DNA of 19,476 bases from the NCBI GenBank assembly GCA_002304995.1, contig DBPV01000102.1, positions 49,843 to 69,318 of the forward strand, read 5' to 3'. The notes under the pieces are model-generated. The model had not been told where the DNA came from, ran no database searches, and saw nothing but the letters and a program-made list of their open reading frames with translations. Every line of letters starts with the position of its first letter. Positions within the stretch are counted from its first letter, which is position 1. The DNA is from Syntrophaceae bacterium UBA1411. Its GTDB lineage: Bacteria > Desulfobacterota > Syntrophia > Syntrophales > Smithellaceae. Positions 1-7,877 of this stretch are shown here, in pieces. The translations under genes were made by a program, and so were the position numbers.

Positions 1-126
1 TCGTTTTTGAAGTCCGGTGAGCTGACCAATTTGAATCTGCCACGCTCTGGACAAAGGTCGTTTTTCCCGTCCTTCCGTTGGGCGTCAGGAGAAAATCATT
101 CCACTTATAAAAAAGGAGATTATGCG
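1..126. other. Upstream region of the thiolase gene, no gene seen
   Basis: The reading frame of the thiolase stays open upstream to position 7, but that stretch does not resemble the thiolase N-terminus and lies before a good ribosome binding site, so I treat it as leader. The only clear signal is the Shine-Dalgarno AAGGAG just before the ATG at 127. A TTATAA at 105-110 sits too close to that site to serve as its -10 box. Confidence 0.5.
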
Positions 127-1383
127 ATGAAAGATGTGGTCATTGTATCGGCGTGCAGGACAGCGATAGGAACATTCGGAGGGTCGTTGAAGGACGTGAT
201 CGGCGCGCGCATCGCGGCGGTCGTCATGAAAGAAGCCATCAAGCGGGCGGGCAACATCGATCCGGCGATCATCGACGACGTCCGGTTCGGCTGCTGCATC
301 GAACATCCCAATACACTCAACACCACGCGCGTGGCGGCTCTGATGGCCGGCATTCCGGAAACGGTGACCGCCGTAACGGTCAACCGCGTCTGCATTTCGG
401 GAATGGAGGCTGTGCTGAGCGGCGCGGCCATGATCAAAGCGGAAATGGCCGACATCATTCTGGCGGGCGGCGTCGAGCACATGTCCGGCGTTCCCTACGT
501 GAGCTTCGACGCGCGCTGGGGCTGCCGTCTCCAGGATTCGGTGTTCGTCGATGCCATGATCCGCGCATTGCATTGCGGCTCCTACGTCATGCCGCTTTCC
601 GACGACGGCCCTGTCAAATCGGGTCAGCCTTTTGAAAGTCTGAAGGGAAAGCCCTACATCATGGGCCACACGACGGAACTGATCGCGCAGCTCCTCAATA
701 TCAGCCGCCAGGAAATGGATGAAGTCGCGCTGCGCAGCCACAATAACGTCGAGCGCGCCACCAAAAACGGCGATTTCAAAGATGAGATCGTGCCGGTCGA
801 GATTCCCCAGAAGAAAGGCAAACCGCCCGTGATCTTCAACAAGGATGAGCACTTCCGCCCCGGCCTGACGATGGAACAGCTGCAGGCCCTGCCGTCCGCC
901 TTCATTCCGAAAGTCGGCAAGGTGACGGCCGGCAACTCCTCGGGGCTCAACGACGGCGCGTCGGCGATGATTCTCATGTCGGCCGAAAAAGCCAAAGAGC
1001 TGGGCTTGAAACCGATCGCCCGGATACACTCCTCGGCCCGCGGCGCCTGCCATCCGTCCGTGATGGGCTTGAGCCCGGTGCCGGCCGTGAGAAACCTGCT
1101 CAAAAACAACCCGAAACTTTCCCTGTCCGATTTCGAGCTTCTGGAGATCAACGAAGCTTTCGCCGGCCAGTACCTGGGCTGCGAAAAGGAACTGGGCATC
1201 AACCGGGAAATCACCAATGTCAACGGCTCGGGCATCGGCCTGGGACACCCGGTCGGCTCCACCGGCTGCCGCATCATGGTCACGCTGCTCTACGCGATGC
1301 AGAAACGCGGCAAGACGCTGGGGCTCGCCACGTTGTGCGGCGGCGGCGGCGTATCGATGGCCTGCGCGCTGGAAATGCTGTAG
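127..1383 (+). CDS. Thiolase (acetyl-CoA C-acetyltransferase/acyltransferase family)
   Basis: This 418-residue cytoplasmic protein belongs to the thiolase family, which condenses two acyl-CoA molecules or cleaves 3-ketoacyl-CoA. It begins MKDVVIVSACRTAIGTFGG, a typical thiolase N-terminus. The nucleophilic cysteine is C89 (VCISGM), the oxyanion asparagine N342 (NEAF), the catalytic histidine H374 (GHPVG) and the second cysteine C404 (CGGGG). Spacings from N342 to H374 to C404 (32 and 30) equal those of the Zoogloea enzyme (316, 348, 378). Between C89 and N342, however, there are about 26 extra residues, mostly in the loop domain around residues 150-180, and the usual YHMG histidine of acetoacetyl-CoA thiolases is replaced (YIMG). 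The exact acyl substrate is therefore uncertain. The start at 127 is chosen for the AAGGAG about 8 bases upstream; the in-frame start at 7 lacks one. The gene is followed by a hairpin terminator. Confidence 0.93.
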   Translation: MKDVVIVSACRTAIGTFGGSLKDVIGARIAAVVMKEAIKRAGNIDPAIIDDVRFGCCIEHPNTLNTTRVAALMAGIPETVTAVTVNRVCISGMEAVLSGAAMIKAEMADIILAGGVEHMSGVPYVSFDARWGCRLQDSVFVDAMIRALHCGSYVMPLSDDGPVKSGQPFESLKGKPYIMGHTTELIAQLLNISRQEMDEVALRSHNNVERATKNGDFKDEIVPVEIPQKKGKPPVIFNKDEHFRPGLTMEQLQALPSAFIPKVGKVTAGNSSGLNDGASAMILMSAEKAKELGLKPIARIHSSARGACHPSVMGLSPVPAVRNLLKNNPKLSLSDFELLEINEAFAGQYLGCEKELGINREITNVNGSGIGLGHPVGSTGCRIMVTLLYAMQKRGKTLGLATLCGGGGVSMACALEML

Positions 1384-1427
1384 GCGTTCGACTTCGGACA
1401 CCGCGGCGCAGGTGTTCGCAGTGTATT

Positions 1428-1474
1428 AAAAAAAGGGGACTCCGCTTTTTTTCCGGCGGAGTCCCTGTTTTTTT
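1428..1474. terminator. Bidirectional Rho-independent terminator
   Basis: A perfect 10-bp stem (1436-1445 with 1456-1465) is flanked by an A run on the left (1428-1434) and a T run on the right (1468-1474). It can therefore end both the thiolase transcript from the left and the Rho_N-like gene's minus-strand transcript from the right. Confidence 0.9.
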
Positions 1475-1475
1475 A

Positions 1476-1504
1476 TCACGCGCCGCAACGGCGCCGGCGC
1501 GTGA
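1476..1504. repeat. GC-rich inverted repeat between convergent genes
   Basis: TCACGCGCC (1476-1484) is repeated inverted as GGCGCGTGA (1496-1504), with a smaller GGCGCC palindrome in the 11-base loop. It directly abuts the terminator T run. It has no T run of its own in the plus direction and may be an accessory part of the termination region or a small dispersed repeat. Confidence 0.5.
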
Positions 1505-1555
1505 CCGCGACGGAATTTACCGATTAAAGGATCACAGACGACCGGGAAGGCGGCC

Positions 1556-1927
1556 TTAAACCGCGGCCGCCCGGCGGGAAATCTTTTTCAGACGGCTGAT
1601 TTGATGGCGCAGCGCGACGGACGCCTTCTGGTCCCGGTCTTCCAGCGCCTGCCAGTGCTTGAGTTTCAGTTCGCGGATCTTTGCCTTGAGTTCGGACTTG
1701 GTCAGTTTGATTTTGCCTTTGGGTTTGTGTTTGTGCGCCGGCGCTTCATCCTTGATGCCCTTGGCCTGCTTGATAAAGGCGATCAGTTCCTCCTTTTTCA
1801 TGTCATGAATCGCCTTTTCATGAGGAAACGCGGCGGCCATTTCCCGCAGTTCCTTGACGGTTAATTTTTCCAGATGCTGTTCGTCGTGTTCCCTGTGTTC
1901 TTTTTTGGCGTGGGTTTCTTCCGACAT
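1556..1927 (-). CDS. Small Rho_N-like (Rho termination factor N-terminal domain) basic protein
   Basis: This is a 123-residue highly charged protein. Residues 20-55, beginning LTVKELREMAAAFPHEKAIH and continuing into MKKEELIAFIK, fit the helix-turn pattern of the Rho N-terminal/SAP-like domain, a small module that contacts nucleic acid. A His/Glu/Lys-rich head (residues 1-20) precedes it. A lysine-rich linker (HKHKPKGKIK) and a predicted helical, possibly coiled-coil tail (residues 75-120) follow. There is no ATPase domain, so this is not Rho itself. The start at 1927 is supported by AGGAGG (minus strand, 1937-1943); an ATG at 1934 is out of frame and too close. A minus-strand promoter lies at 1987-2015 and the shared terminator lies downstream. 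Nucleic-acid binding is inferred; the biological role is unknown. Confidence 0.8.
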   Translation of the reverse strand: MSEETHAKKEHREHDEQHLEKLTVKELREMAAAFPHEKAIHDMKKEELIAFIKQAKGIKDEAPAHKHKPKGKIKLTKSELKAKIRELKLKHWQALEDRDQKASVALRHQISRLKKISRRAAAV

Positions 1928-1986
1928 CGCTCATAGACCTCCTTTTTATATTGAGAAAATCGACTTGCAATGTGAAAAGCAGCTTT

Positions 1987-2015
1987 TTTATACCACAACC
2001 CTCCTCGCGGTTCAA
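1987..2015 (-). promoter_or_regulatory. Candidate sigma70 promoter of the Rho_N-like gene
   Basis: Read on the minus strand, TTGAAC (2015-2010) and TATAAA (1992-1987) are separated by exactly 17 bases. This would give a leader of about 50 bases before the ATG at 1927, which carries the AGGAGG site. Confidence 0.55.
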
Positions 2016-2107
2016 CACCGCAGAAAAAGAGCCGTTTTTTCCAAGCGCGATTCATTTCGGCAGACAGCCGGCGCGGGGCCTCCCGCGGGCGCTTCCGGCC
2101 CCGCTCC

Positions 2108-2137
2108 TTGACATCGCCGCAAACGGCCCTAGATTAT
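2108..2137 (+). promoter_or_regulatory. Candidate sigma70 promoter of the FmdB-like gene
   Basis: A perfect TTGACA (2108-2113) is followed at 16-18 bases by an imperfect -10 (TAGATT at 2130 or GATTAT at 2132). It lies about 38 bases before the start codon at 2175. Confidence 0.5.
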
Positions 2138-2174
2138 TTTTACCATCAAGCGACGGGAACACCGGGAGGGGAAA

Positions 2175-2369
2175 ATGCCGATTCACGAATTTAAATGTCA
2201 GAAGTGCGGAAAAACCTTTGAATACCTCTGCCTCAAAAGCGACGACAAAAAGCACGCGGTTTGTCCGGCCTGCGGTCATGACAAGGCGCAGATTCAAATG
2301 TCCGCCTTTTCCACTTCCGGCGCCGGCGGCGTGAAGGGCTCCTGTGCACCTGCCGGCCCCTTTACCTGA
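2175..2369 (+). CDS. FmdB-family zinc ribbon protein
   Basis: The 64-residue protein starts MPIHEFKCQKCGKTFEYLC, the signature opening of the FmdB/CxxC_CxxC_SSSS family of putative regulatory proteins. Two CxxC pairs, C8/C11 and C30/C33, form the expected zinc ribbon. The C-terminus is a short Ser/Gly/Ala-rich tail, common in the family. The start is supported by GGGAGGGG a few bases upstream, and the gene is monocistronic between its own promoter and a hairpin terminator. Members have been proposed as regulators of formamidase or amide metabolism on weak grounds; no target can be read from this context. Confidence 0.88.
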   Translation: MPIHEFKCQKCGKTFEYLCLKSDDKKHAVCPACGHDKAQIQMSAFSTSGAGGVKGSCAPAGPFT

Positions 2370-2380
2370 GGCTGAAATCC

Positions 2381-2406
2381 TGCCGCGGTCCGCGGCATCC
2401 GTTTTT
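2381..2406 (+). terminator. Probable terminator after the FmdB-like gene
   Basis: A 7-bp stem TGCCGCG/CGCGGCA (2381-2387 with 2391-2397) with a 3-base loop is followed after four bases by TTTTT (2402-2406). The gap between stem and T run makes it less than ideal. Confidence 0.55.
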
Positions 2407-2610
2407 CCTGTCTAAGGACGATTCGCAAGATATGCGGCGGCGCCTTTTTAGAAAACGGTCCGGTCTTTTCACGCCTGTTTTCGCTTTGCCCGCCCACTGC
2501 CATTTCGCCCCCCCAAGCGAACAGTGTTGACTTCACTTTCCCTTTTCGCATATGCTCCTTTGCAAAAGCAGTGTCGTTGCCTGCTCACTTTTTTCTGAGG
2601 GCCGGAACCG
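2407..2610 (+). promoter_or_regulatory. Leader of the AsmA-like gene with candidate promoter
   Basis: TTGACT (2527-2532) and TATGCT (2551-2556), 18 bases apart, form a plausible sigma70 promoter about 50 bases before the GTG start at 2611. TGAGGG near 2595-2600 is the likely ribosome binding site. Nothing else was recognised in this stretch. Confidence 0.5.
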
Positions 2611-5600
2611 GTGACCGCAAAAAAACGCACCCGACTGAAAATATTTCTTGCCGTCGCCATCGCGCTGGCGGCTCTGCTCGCGGGGGCCTGGCTTTTTGTT
2701 TCGCACGAGCTTTCTGAACTGGAAAACGTCAAAGAAACCCTCACGACGACTTTGAGCGAGGCGCTGGACCGCGACGTTACTTATCAAACGGGAAAAGCCG
2801 GCCTTACGTTTCGCGGCGGGCTCGCGCTTGAGCTTTCCGGCGTCGTCGTCCGGAACAAAGACCGGTCCTCCGACCTTCTGACCATCGATACCGTCCGGCT
2901 CCGGGCAAGGGTCTGGCCGCTGCTCTTCAATCGAATCGTTCTGGGATACGTCGAGCTTTCACATCCGCGTCTGACCGTGACGCGCGATGCGAAAGGCGTC
3001 CTCAATATCGCCGATCTGCTGGCGATGGATGCGGAAAAGACGCTGCCCGTGTCTTTGCGGCGGCTTTCCATTGACGGAGGTTTGATGACTTTCGCCGACC
3101 AGGCGGCGGGCCGGACGACCTCTCTTGCGGACATTTCCTGCCGAATCAGTAAATCCCGCTTCAGCGACAAATTTTCTTTTCAAGCAGCGGCCGTCGTCCT
3201 TGAAGACAAAAACAAGGCTGAGCTGGCGCTGAACGGCGCCTACCACCCCTCCCCCGCCGGGAAACCTCTGTCCGACGGCACACTCGAGGCTTCCGTTCTT
3301 TTAAAGGGAGCGGATCTGCGGCATTACGCCCCCTATCTCAAGTCCGCCGCGGCAATCGAGCATCTCTCCGGCAAACTGGATGCGGAGGCGGCGCTGGCGG
3401 GAACGCCCCTGCGCTTCACGGCAAAAGGAAGCGCAACGCTCCAAAACGCCCTTTGGAATGAGCCGCGGATTTTCCGCGGGCCCGTCGCCTCGTCGTCCGT
3501 CCGCCTGGACTACACCCTGGCGCGCGACGCAGGCGCCTTGACCCTGAACGTCACCCGCCTGGCGGCGGACAGGCTTGAAGCCTCCGGCCGCGCGGCGCTT
3601 GCCGACATGGATGGGGAAGATCCGCATCTTTCGGTCTTGGCCGCCACAACCGTCTTTTCTCTGAAAGGCATCCATTCCTACGTTCCCTGGAAAATTATTC
3701 CCCGGGACGTCGGCGATTTCATCGAATCTCATATTCCCGATGGAAATTTCCGCCTGGTCGAAGGAAAACTGGAAGGAAGGCTCAGTCAAATCAAAAATCT
3801 GACAGGGCCGGACAATGCCGGCGTCCTTTACCTGCGCGCCGAAGTGAACAAAGGGATCTTCACAGTGAATCGCGACACGCCGGAATTTTCGGACATCGCC
3901 GGCACGCTGGAACTCGACCGCCGGCGGTTCCTGCTGAAAAACATGAAGGGGCGTTTCGGCCGGTCGCCCTTAACGCTGGACGGGGGCATCTCCGATTTCG
4001 CCCTGCCCGGCCCCAGTGTGTACAGCGTCAGGATGTCGCTTGAACCGACGCGCGATGAGATCGTCTGGCTTTTCGGAAAAGAATCCCTGAGCGATTTGCG
4101 TTTTGCCGGACCTTCGACGCTGCATCTTTCCGGAACGGGCCCGGCGGATAAATTCGCGATCGGCGCTGACTGGGATCTCGCCGGCGCCGCCTATGCCTTT
4201 CCGAAGATCATGGAAAAACCGAAGGGGCGGCCCAACCGCCTGGTCTGCGACCTTCTCCTCGGTAGAGAGCGGCTTTCTGTCACTTCTTTCCGCTACGATC
4301 TGCCGCCGCTTGCCGTTACCGGCTCCGTCGCGAATCTCTTTGCCGCGAAAAAGCCCGTGGCGCTGAAAATACAGGCCGCCCCGTTCGACCTCGCGATTCT
4401 GGCCGAACTTCTGCCGGCTCTGCAATCCTACTCTCCTGCGGGAACCTGCGCTCTCGACATCACGGGCGGCGGAAATCTCGACGAAACGGCGTCGTTTCGC
4501 TTAAGAGGCAGCCTGTCTCTTACCGATGTCTCGTTAAAACCGCCGGGAGACGTCAAACCGATTCAGGGCATCACCGGTCGGATCGACTTCCGCGGCAACC
4601 GGGTGGAAACCTCGCTTTTCCAGGCCAGGATCGGCGAGACGGCTTTTTCGGCGCAGTGCGACAGCGACCATGTTCGCGCGCCCAAAGTCGGCTGTCAGTT
4701 TTCCGCCGCCGAACTTCGCACAGCGGATCTGGGGCTCGAAAGCCCGGAAGGAGATATCTCCCTCCAGAACGTTCGGGGGAAAATCTTTTTCGAGGAAAAC
4801 CATCTTCGCGCCGACCGGCTTTCGTTTCGTCTGGGGAAAACCCGCCTGCGTCTTTCGGGGGACATCCGAAATTTCGCGCAGCCGAAAATATCGTCGTCGA
4901 TTGTGTCCCGCTATCTGGACTGGAATGATGTGGCGCGCCTTCTGACGCTCAGCCCCCCGAAAAAAAGCGAGCCCTTCGCGCCTGTGGAATGGGTCTCCGA
5001 CGTCCGCGTGGACGCAGGCGTTTTCCACGGCGTCGATTTCAGCAAACTCAGCACCCGGCTCACCTACACCAGAGGCATTCTGAATATGGAAGCCCTGGAG
5101 GCCGGCATCTTCGAAGGCAGCCTCCAGGGAAAGCTCCGGGTGGATTTTCCTCCCGCGGGGCAGAATTCCTATCAGGCAACCGTCGCCCTGGCCGGAATAT
5201 CGCTCGATCAAATCCAGTCATATCTCAAACTCGAAGGCCGCACCGTCACGGGAAAACTTTCGCTTGCGGGACAGGTCAAAGCCGCGGGAAGCACGCTCGA
5301 CGACTTCACAAAAACGGCAAACGGAGCCTTTCAACTGCGCGCCGACAAGGGCGTGCTGATGAAATTTTCGGTTCTTTCCAAGATTTTTTCCCTGCTCAAC
5401 GTTTCTCAACTGGTAAAGCTTAAACTTCCGGACATGGCCAAGGACGGCATGCCCTACAATGCCATCACGGGCGATATGACGCTCAAGAACGGCCTTTTAT
5501 CCTCCAATGATTTCTTCATCGCCAGTGACGCCATGCAGATTTCCATCGCGGGGAAAGTTGATCTGGTCGGCAAAACGCTCGATACGGTTCTCGGCGTTCA

Positions 5601-5841
5601 TCCGCTGCAGACGCTCGACCGGATTGCCGCCAGGATTCCCGTCGCGGGGTGGCTGGTCACGGATGAAAAAGGCAACCTGATCACCGTCCACTTCAAGGCG
5701 GACGGGACCTGGGACAATCCGAGCGTCCGCCCGATTCCCGTCCAGTCCATCACCAAAGGCACGCTGGACGTTTTCCGGAAACTCTTTGAACTGCCCGAAA
5801 AGCTCGTCACGGACACGGGAGAGGTCCTCCTGGGCCGCTAG
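2611..5841 (+). CDS. AsmA/YhdP-like membrane-anchored envelope protein
   Basis: This 1076-residue protein has a basic N-terminus followed by one transmembrane helix (about residues 10-30) and a very long, beta-rich remainder. That is the architecture of the AsmA-like family (AsmA, TamB, YhdP), whose members form bridge-like grooves implicated in moving phospholipid between inner and outer membranes. An N-terminal AsmA-type block (residues 35-150) is followed by a DUF3971-like region (about 350-400, GDFIESHIPDG). The AsmA C-terminal domain spans about residues 895-1040 and includes GKVDLVGKTLDTVLGVHPL, near 980. Length fits YhdP-type proteins (about 1200 residues) better than AsmA (about 600). 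The start is a GTG with a modest TGAGGG site; the hydrophobic anchor right after it supports this choice. It appears monocistronic. The family call is firm; the specific orthology to YhdP is inference. Confidence 0.87.
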   Translation: MTAKKRTRLKIFLAVAIALAALLAGAWLFVSHELSELENVKETLTTTLSEALDRDVTYQTGKAGLTFRGGLALELSGVVVRNKDRSSDLLTIDTVRLRARVWPLLFNRIVLGYVELSHPRLTVTRDAKGVLNIADLLAMDAEKTLPVSLRRLSIDGGLMTFADQAAGRTTSLADISCRISKSRFSDKFSFQAAAVVLEDKNKAELALNGAYHPSPAGKPLSDGTLEASVLLKGADLRHYAPYLKSAAAIEHLSGKLDAEAALAGTPLRFTAKGSATLQNALWNEPRIFRGPVASSSVRLDYTLARDAGALTLNVTRLAADRLEASGRAALADMDGEDPHLSVLAATTVFSLKGIHSYVPWKIIPRDVGDFIESHIPDGNFRLVEGKLEGRLSQIKNLTGPDNAGVLYLRAEVNKGIFTVNRDTPEFSDIAGTLELDRRRFLLKNMKGRFGRSPLTLDGGISDFALPGPSVYSVRMSLEPTRDEIVWLFGKESLSDLRFAGPSTLHLSGTGPADKFAIGADWDLAGAAYAFPKIMEKPKGRPNRLVCDLLLGRERLSVTSFRYDLPPLAVTGSVANLFAAKKPVALKIQAAPFDLAILAELLPALQSYSPAGTCALDITGGGNLDETASFRLRGSLSLTDVSLKPPGDVKPIQGITGRIDFRGNRVETSLFQARIGETAFSAQCDSDHVRAPKVGCQFSAAELRTADLGLESPEGDISLQNVRGKIFFEENHLRADRLSFRLGKTRLRLSGDIRNFAQPKISSSIVSRYLDWNDVARLLTLSPPKKSEPFAPVEWVSDVRVDAGVFHGVDFSKLSTRLTYTRGILNMEALEAGIFEGSLQGKLRVDFPPAGQNSYQATVALAGISLDQIQSYLKLEGRTVTGKLSLAGQVKAAGSTLDDFTKTANGAFQLRADKGVLMKFSVLSKIFSLLNVSQLVKLKLPDMAKDGMPYNAITGDMTLKNGLLSSNDFFIASDAMQISIAGKVDLVGKTLDTVLGVHPLQTLDRIAARIPVAGWLVTDEKGNLITVHFKADGTWDNPSVRPIPVQSITKGTLDVFRKLFELPEKLVTDTGEVLLGR

Positions 5842-5855
5842 GCACCTCCCCCCAA

Positions 5856-5871
5856 CCCCCTCCAGAGGGGG
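5856..5871. repeat. CCCCCTC-CA-GAGGGGG palindrome
   Basis: A perfect 7-base inverted repeat with a two-base centre sits 15 bases after the AsmA-like stop codon. There is no T run, so it is not a canonical terminator. The surrounding CCTCCCCCCAACCCC context resembles dispersed intergenic repeats of some bacterial genomes. Confidence 0.5.
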
Positions 5872-5904
5872 ACATCACACTTCCTCTCCTCCGCAACGAT
5901 GCAG

Positions 5905-5947
5905 GGCGGGGCTTCAGCCCCGCCGCAGGCGGACCTCACGATCCGCC
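5905..5947. repeat. REP-like double hairpin
   Basis: GGCGGGGC-TTCA-GCCCCGCC (5905-5924) is a perfect 8-bp hairpin with a tetraloop. It is followed at once by GGCGGA (5928-5933) and its inverse TCCGCC (5942-5947). Two adjacent GC hairpins in an intergenic space are the hallmark of REP/BIME-type elements. Only one copy is in the window, so repetitiveness is inferred. Confidence 0.55.
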
Positions 5948-6077
5948 CTACACTGAAATGACTATGAGCTGCGTTCAAAGAAAGTGCTTTTGTCTTCCGG
6001 AAAAATAGAGCATAATAAAAAGGAAGGCGCAGCGCTCCCACCGGACGCCGCCGGTATTATATTACGGAGTTTTTTTC

Positions 6078-6935
6078 ATGCACAACATACCCGCCCGCCT
6101 GATCGACTTTCACGTTCACCTCTTTCCGGACAGACTGGCCGATGCGATCTGGAGCTATTTCGACAAGCAGTACCAGCTGGGCATCCTGTACAAGTTTTAC
6201 TACCGGGAGTGCATCGGCTACCTCCGGGAACGCGGCGTCGAAAAAATCGTCTATTCCAACTACGCCCACCGGGAAGGCATCGCCCGGGGGCTGAACGACT
6301 GGAACCGCCGGGTGCTGGATGAAGACGAAAATCTCTACTGCTTTGCCGCCTGCCATCCCGGCGACGCAGACGTTCTGTCTTACGTGTCGGCCATTCTCGA
6401 CCATCCTCGCGTGCTCGGCATCAAACTGCATTTTCACGTGCAGCGCTTTTATCCGCACGACGAAAGGCTCTATCCCTTGTATGAGATCATCGCAGACCGC
6501 AAAAAGCGCATTTTGCTCCATGTCGGAAACGGTCCCCTGGGCAACGAATTCGTGGGGCTGGAACATTTTCGCAGGCTGCTTAAGCGCTATCCGGATCTTC
6601 CGGCCAACATCGCCCATATGGGCGCTTTCGAATACCGGGAATTTCTGGAGCTCCTGGACGCTCACCCCAACATCTACCTCGACACGGCTTTCGCCTTCTT
6701 TCAGGAGCAGCAGGGCAACGGCGCCTTCGACCAGGGCGGTGCAATGCTGGAGAAACACAAGGGCCGGATTTTGTACGGCTCGGATTTTCCCAACCTCATC
6801 TTGCCCCGCGAATCGGAGCTCGCGACGCTTTCGGCCTACCGGCTCTCGGCGGCGTTTTACGATAAGGTCTTTTTCCGAAACGGGATGGAGCTGATCGATT
6901 CCGTCGTCAAAGGCCCAGAGCAACAAAACAACTAA
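6078..6935 (+). CDS. Amidohydrolase-family (TIM-barrel metal-dependent) hydrolase
   Basis: The 285-residue protein has the metal-binding HxH motif near its N-terminus (H12, H14 in DFHVHLFPD) and further histidines suited to a barrel active site: KLHFHVQ, LLHVGNG and IAHMGAF. The late motif YGSDFPNL supplies the conserved aspartate. This pattern is that of the Amidohydro_2 group, which includes decarboxylases and lactonases as well as amidases. No signal peptide is seen, so it is cytoplasmic. GGAG about 8 bases before the ATG supports the start. The stop is 17 bases before the next gene, so the two form a likely operon. The substrate cannot be read from the sequence; hydrolysis of a carboxylic or lactone compound is inference. 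Confidence 0.85.
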   Translation: MHNIPARLIDFHVHLFPDRLADAIWSYFDKQYQLGILYKFYYRECIGYLRERGVEKIVYSNYAHREGIARGLNDWNRRVLDEDENLYCFAACHPGDADVLSYVSAILDHPRVLGIKLHFHVQRFYPHDERLYPLYEIIADRKKRILLHVGNGPLGNEFVGLEHFRRLLKRYPDLPANIAHMGAFEYREFLELLDAHPNIYLDTAFAFFQEQQGNGAFDQGGAMLEKHKGRILYGSDFPNLILPRESELATLSAYRLSAAFYDKVFFRNGMELIDSVVKGPEQQNN

Positions 6936-6952
6936 AGAAGGAGGCGCGCACC

Positions 6953-7789
6953 ATGAACACATCAACCGGAACGTTTAAAGCGACGGACGGGAAATCCATT
7001 TTCTGGAAAGGGTGGACGCCGGAACCTTCTCCCCGGGCCGTCCTGCACACGATTCACGGCTACGCCGAACACATCGACCGCTACGGCAACGTCGTGGGCG
7101 AACTTCTTCCGGCGGGCTGGGCGATTTTCGGAACGGATCACCGCGGGCACGGACACAGCGACGGCAAGCGCGGACACGTAGGCGCCTTCCAGGAGTTCAT
7201 CGACGACGAAAAGCAGTTCCGCCGCGACGTCATCGACGCCCGCTTTCCCGGCCTGCCGGTCTTTGTCCTCGGTCATTCCATGGGAAGCCTCATCGCCATG
7301 AACTATGTCGAACAGAATCCGGAAGGTATCCGGGGACTCGTTTTGTCCGGCACCGGGTCGCGCCCGGGCACGGACATTCCGGCGTTTCTGCTGGTCCTGA
7401 CGAAAATTCTTTCCGGACTTCTGCCCTCCGTGCACGTCAAATCGCCTCTGCCGCCGGAGTTCATCTCCCGCGATCCGGAAGTGGTGAAAGCCTACGTGGA
7501 CGATCCGCTGGTGTACAACGTCATCACGCCCCGGCTGGCCCACGAAATGAACCGCTATGTCGTCATCGGCGCGCAAAACGCCGCCAAAATTCAAATGCCG
7601 GTGCTCATCCAGCTCGGCTCCGAGGACACGGCCTTCTCCGGCCAGCAGGAGCTTTTCAACGCGATCGGCGCGAAAGACAAGACCTTCAAACGCTATCCGG
7701 GCCTCCGGCACGAGGTTTACAACGAACTGGCCGTCGACCGGGCCGCGGTGCTGGCGGACCTGAAAAGCTGGCTCGACAGCCGCGTCTGA
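6953..7789 (+). CDS. Alpha/beta hydrolase, monoacylglycerol lipase-like
   Basis: This 278-residue cytoplasmic enzyme has the complete catalytic triad of the Hydrolase_4/serine aminopeptidase S33 group: Ser109 in GHSMGS, Asp225 in GSEDTAF and His253 in GLRHEVYNE. The oxyanion region HTIHGYAEHIDRYG and the block FGTDHRGHGHSDGKRGHV are typical of monoacylglycerol lipases and lysophospholipases, so release of fatty acid from monoglyceride or lysophospholipid is the likely activity. A strong AGGAGG lies about 9 bases before the ATG. It follows the amidohydrolase by 17 bases and is probably co-transcribed; a functional link between the two is not evident. The length is normal for the family. Confidence 0.9.
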   Translation: MNTSTGTFKATDGKSIFWKGWTPEPSPRAVLHTIHGYAEHIDRYGNVVGELLPAGWAIFGTDHRGHGHSDGKRGHVGAFQEFIDDEKQFRRDVIDARFPGLPVFVLGHSMGSLIAMNYVEQNPEGIRGLVLSGTGSRPGTDIPAFLLVLTKILSGLLPSVHVKSPLPPEFISRDPEVVKAYVDDPLVYNVITPRLAHEMNRYVVIGAQNAAKIQMPVLIQLGSEDTAFSGQQELFNAIGAKDKTFKRYPGLRHEVYNELAVDRAAVLADLKSWLDSRV

Positions 7790-7877
7790 CGCAGGTCGTA
7801 TTGACGCGTGTTTACTTTTATTGTAGTTAAGAACAAACAACCGGTCGCTTTTTTAAAAGAATTGAAAGGATGGCCTT

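Larger units (their letters stand above)
5842..6077. other. Intergenic region with palindromic repeats
   Basis: This 236-base stretch carries no gene. It holds a CCCCCTC/GAGGGGG palindrome and a double hairpin, listed separately, then an AT-richer part from about 5950. There CATAAT at 6011-6016 could be a -10 box for the amidohydrolase gene, but the -35 (TTGTCT at 5990-5995) would be only 15 bases away, so the promoter is weakly supported. Confidence 0.5.

Noticed and set aside
101..121. TTATAA as a -10 promoter box for the thiolase
   Set aside because: Transcription would begin inside or after the ribosome binding site.
7..126. N-terminal extension of the thiolase by 40 residues
   Set aside because: The extra residues do not resemble thiolases, and a good ribosome binding site precedes the ATG at 127.
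85..1401. Long minus-strand open frame opposite the thiolase gene
   Set aside because: Its product is Arg/His/Ala-rich without any recognisable domain, and it mirrors the codon bias of the strongly supported thiolase gene.
5856..5871. Terminator after the AsmA-like gene
   Set aside because: The hairpin loop is only two bases and no T run follows.
7801..7829. TTGACG with a -10 box before the tectonin gene
   Set aside because: The hexamer at the right distance (TAGTTA) matches the -10 consensus in only two positions.
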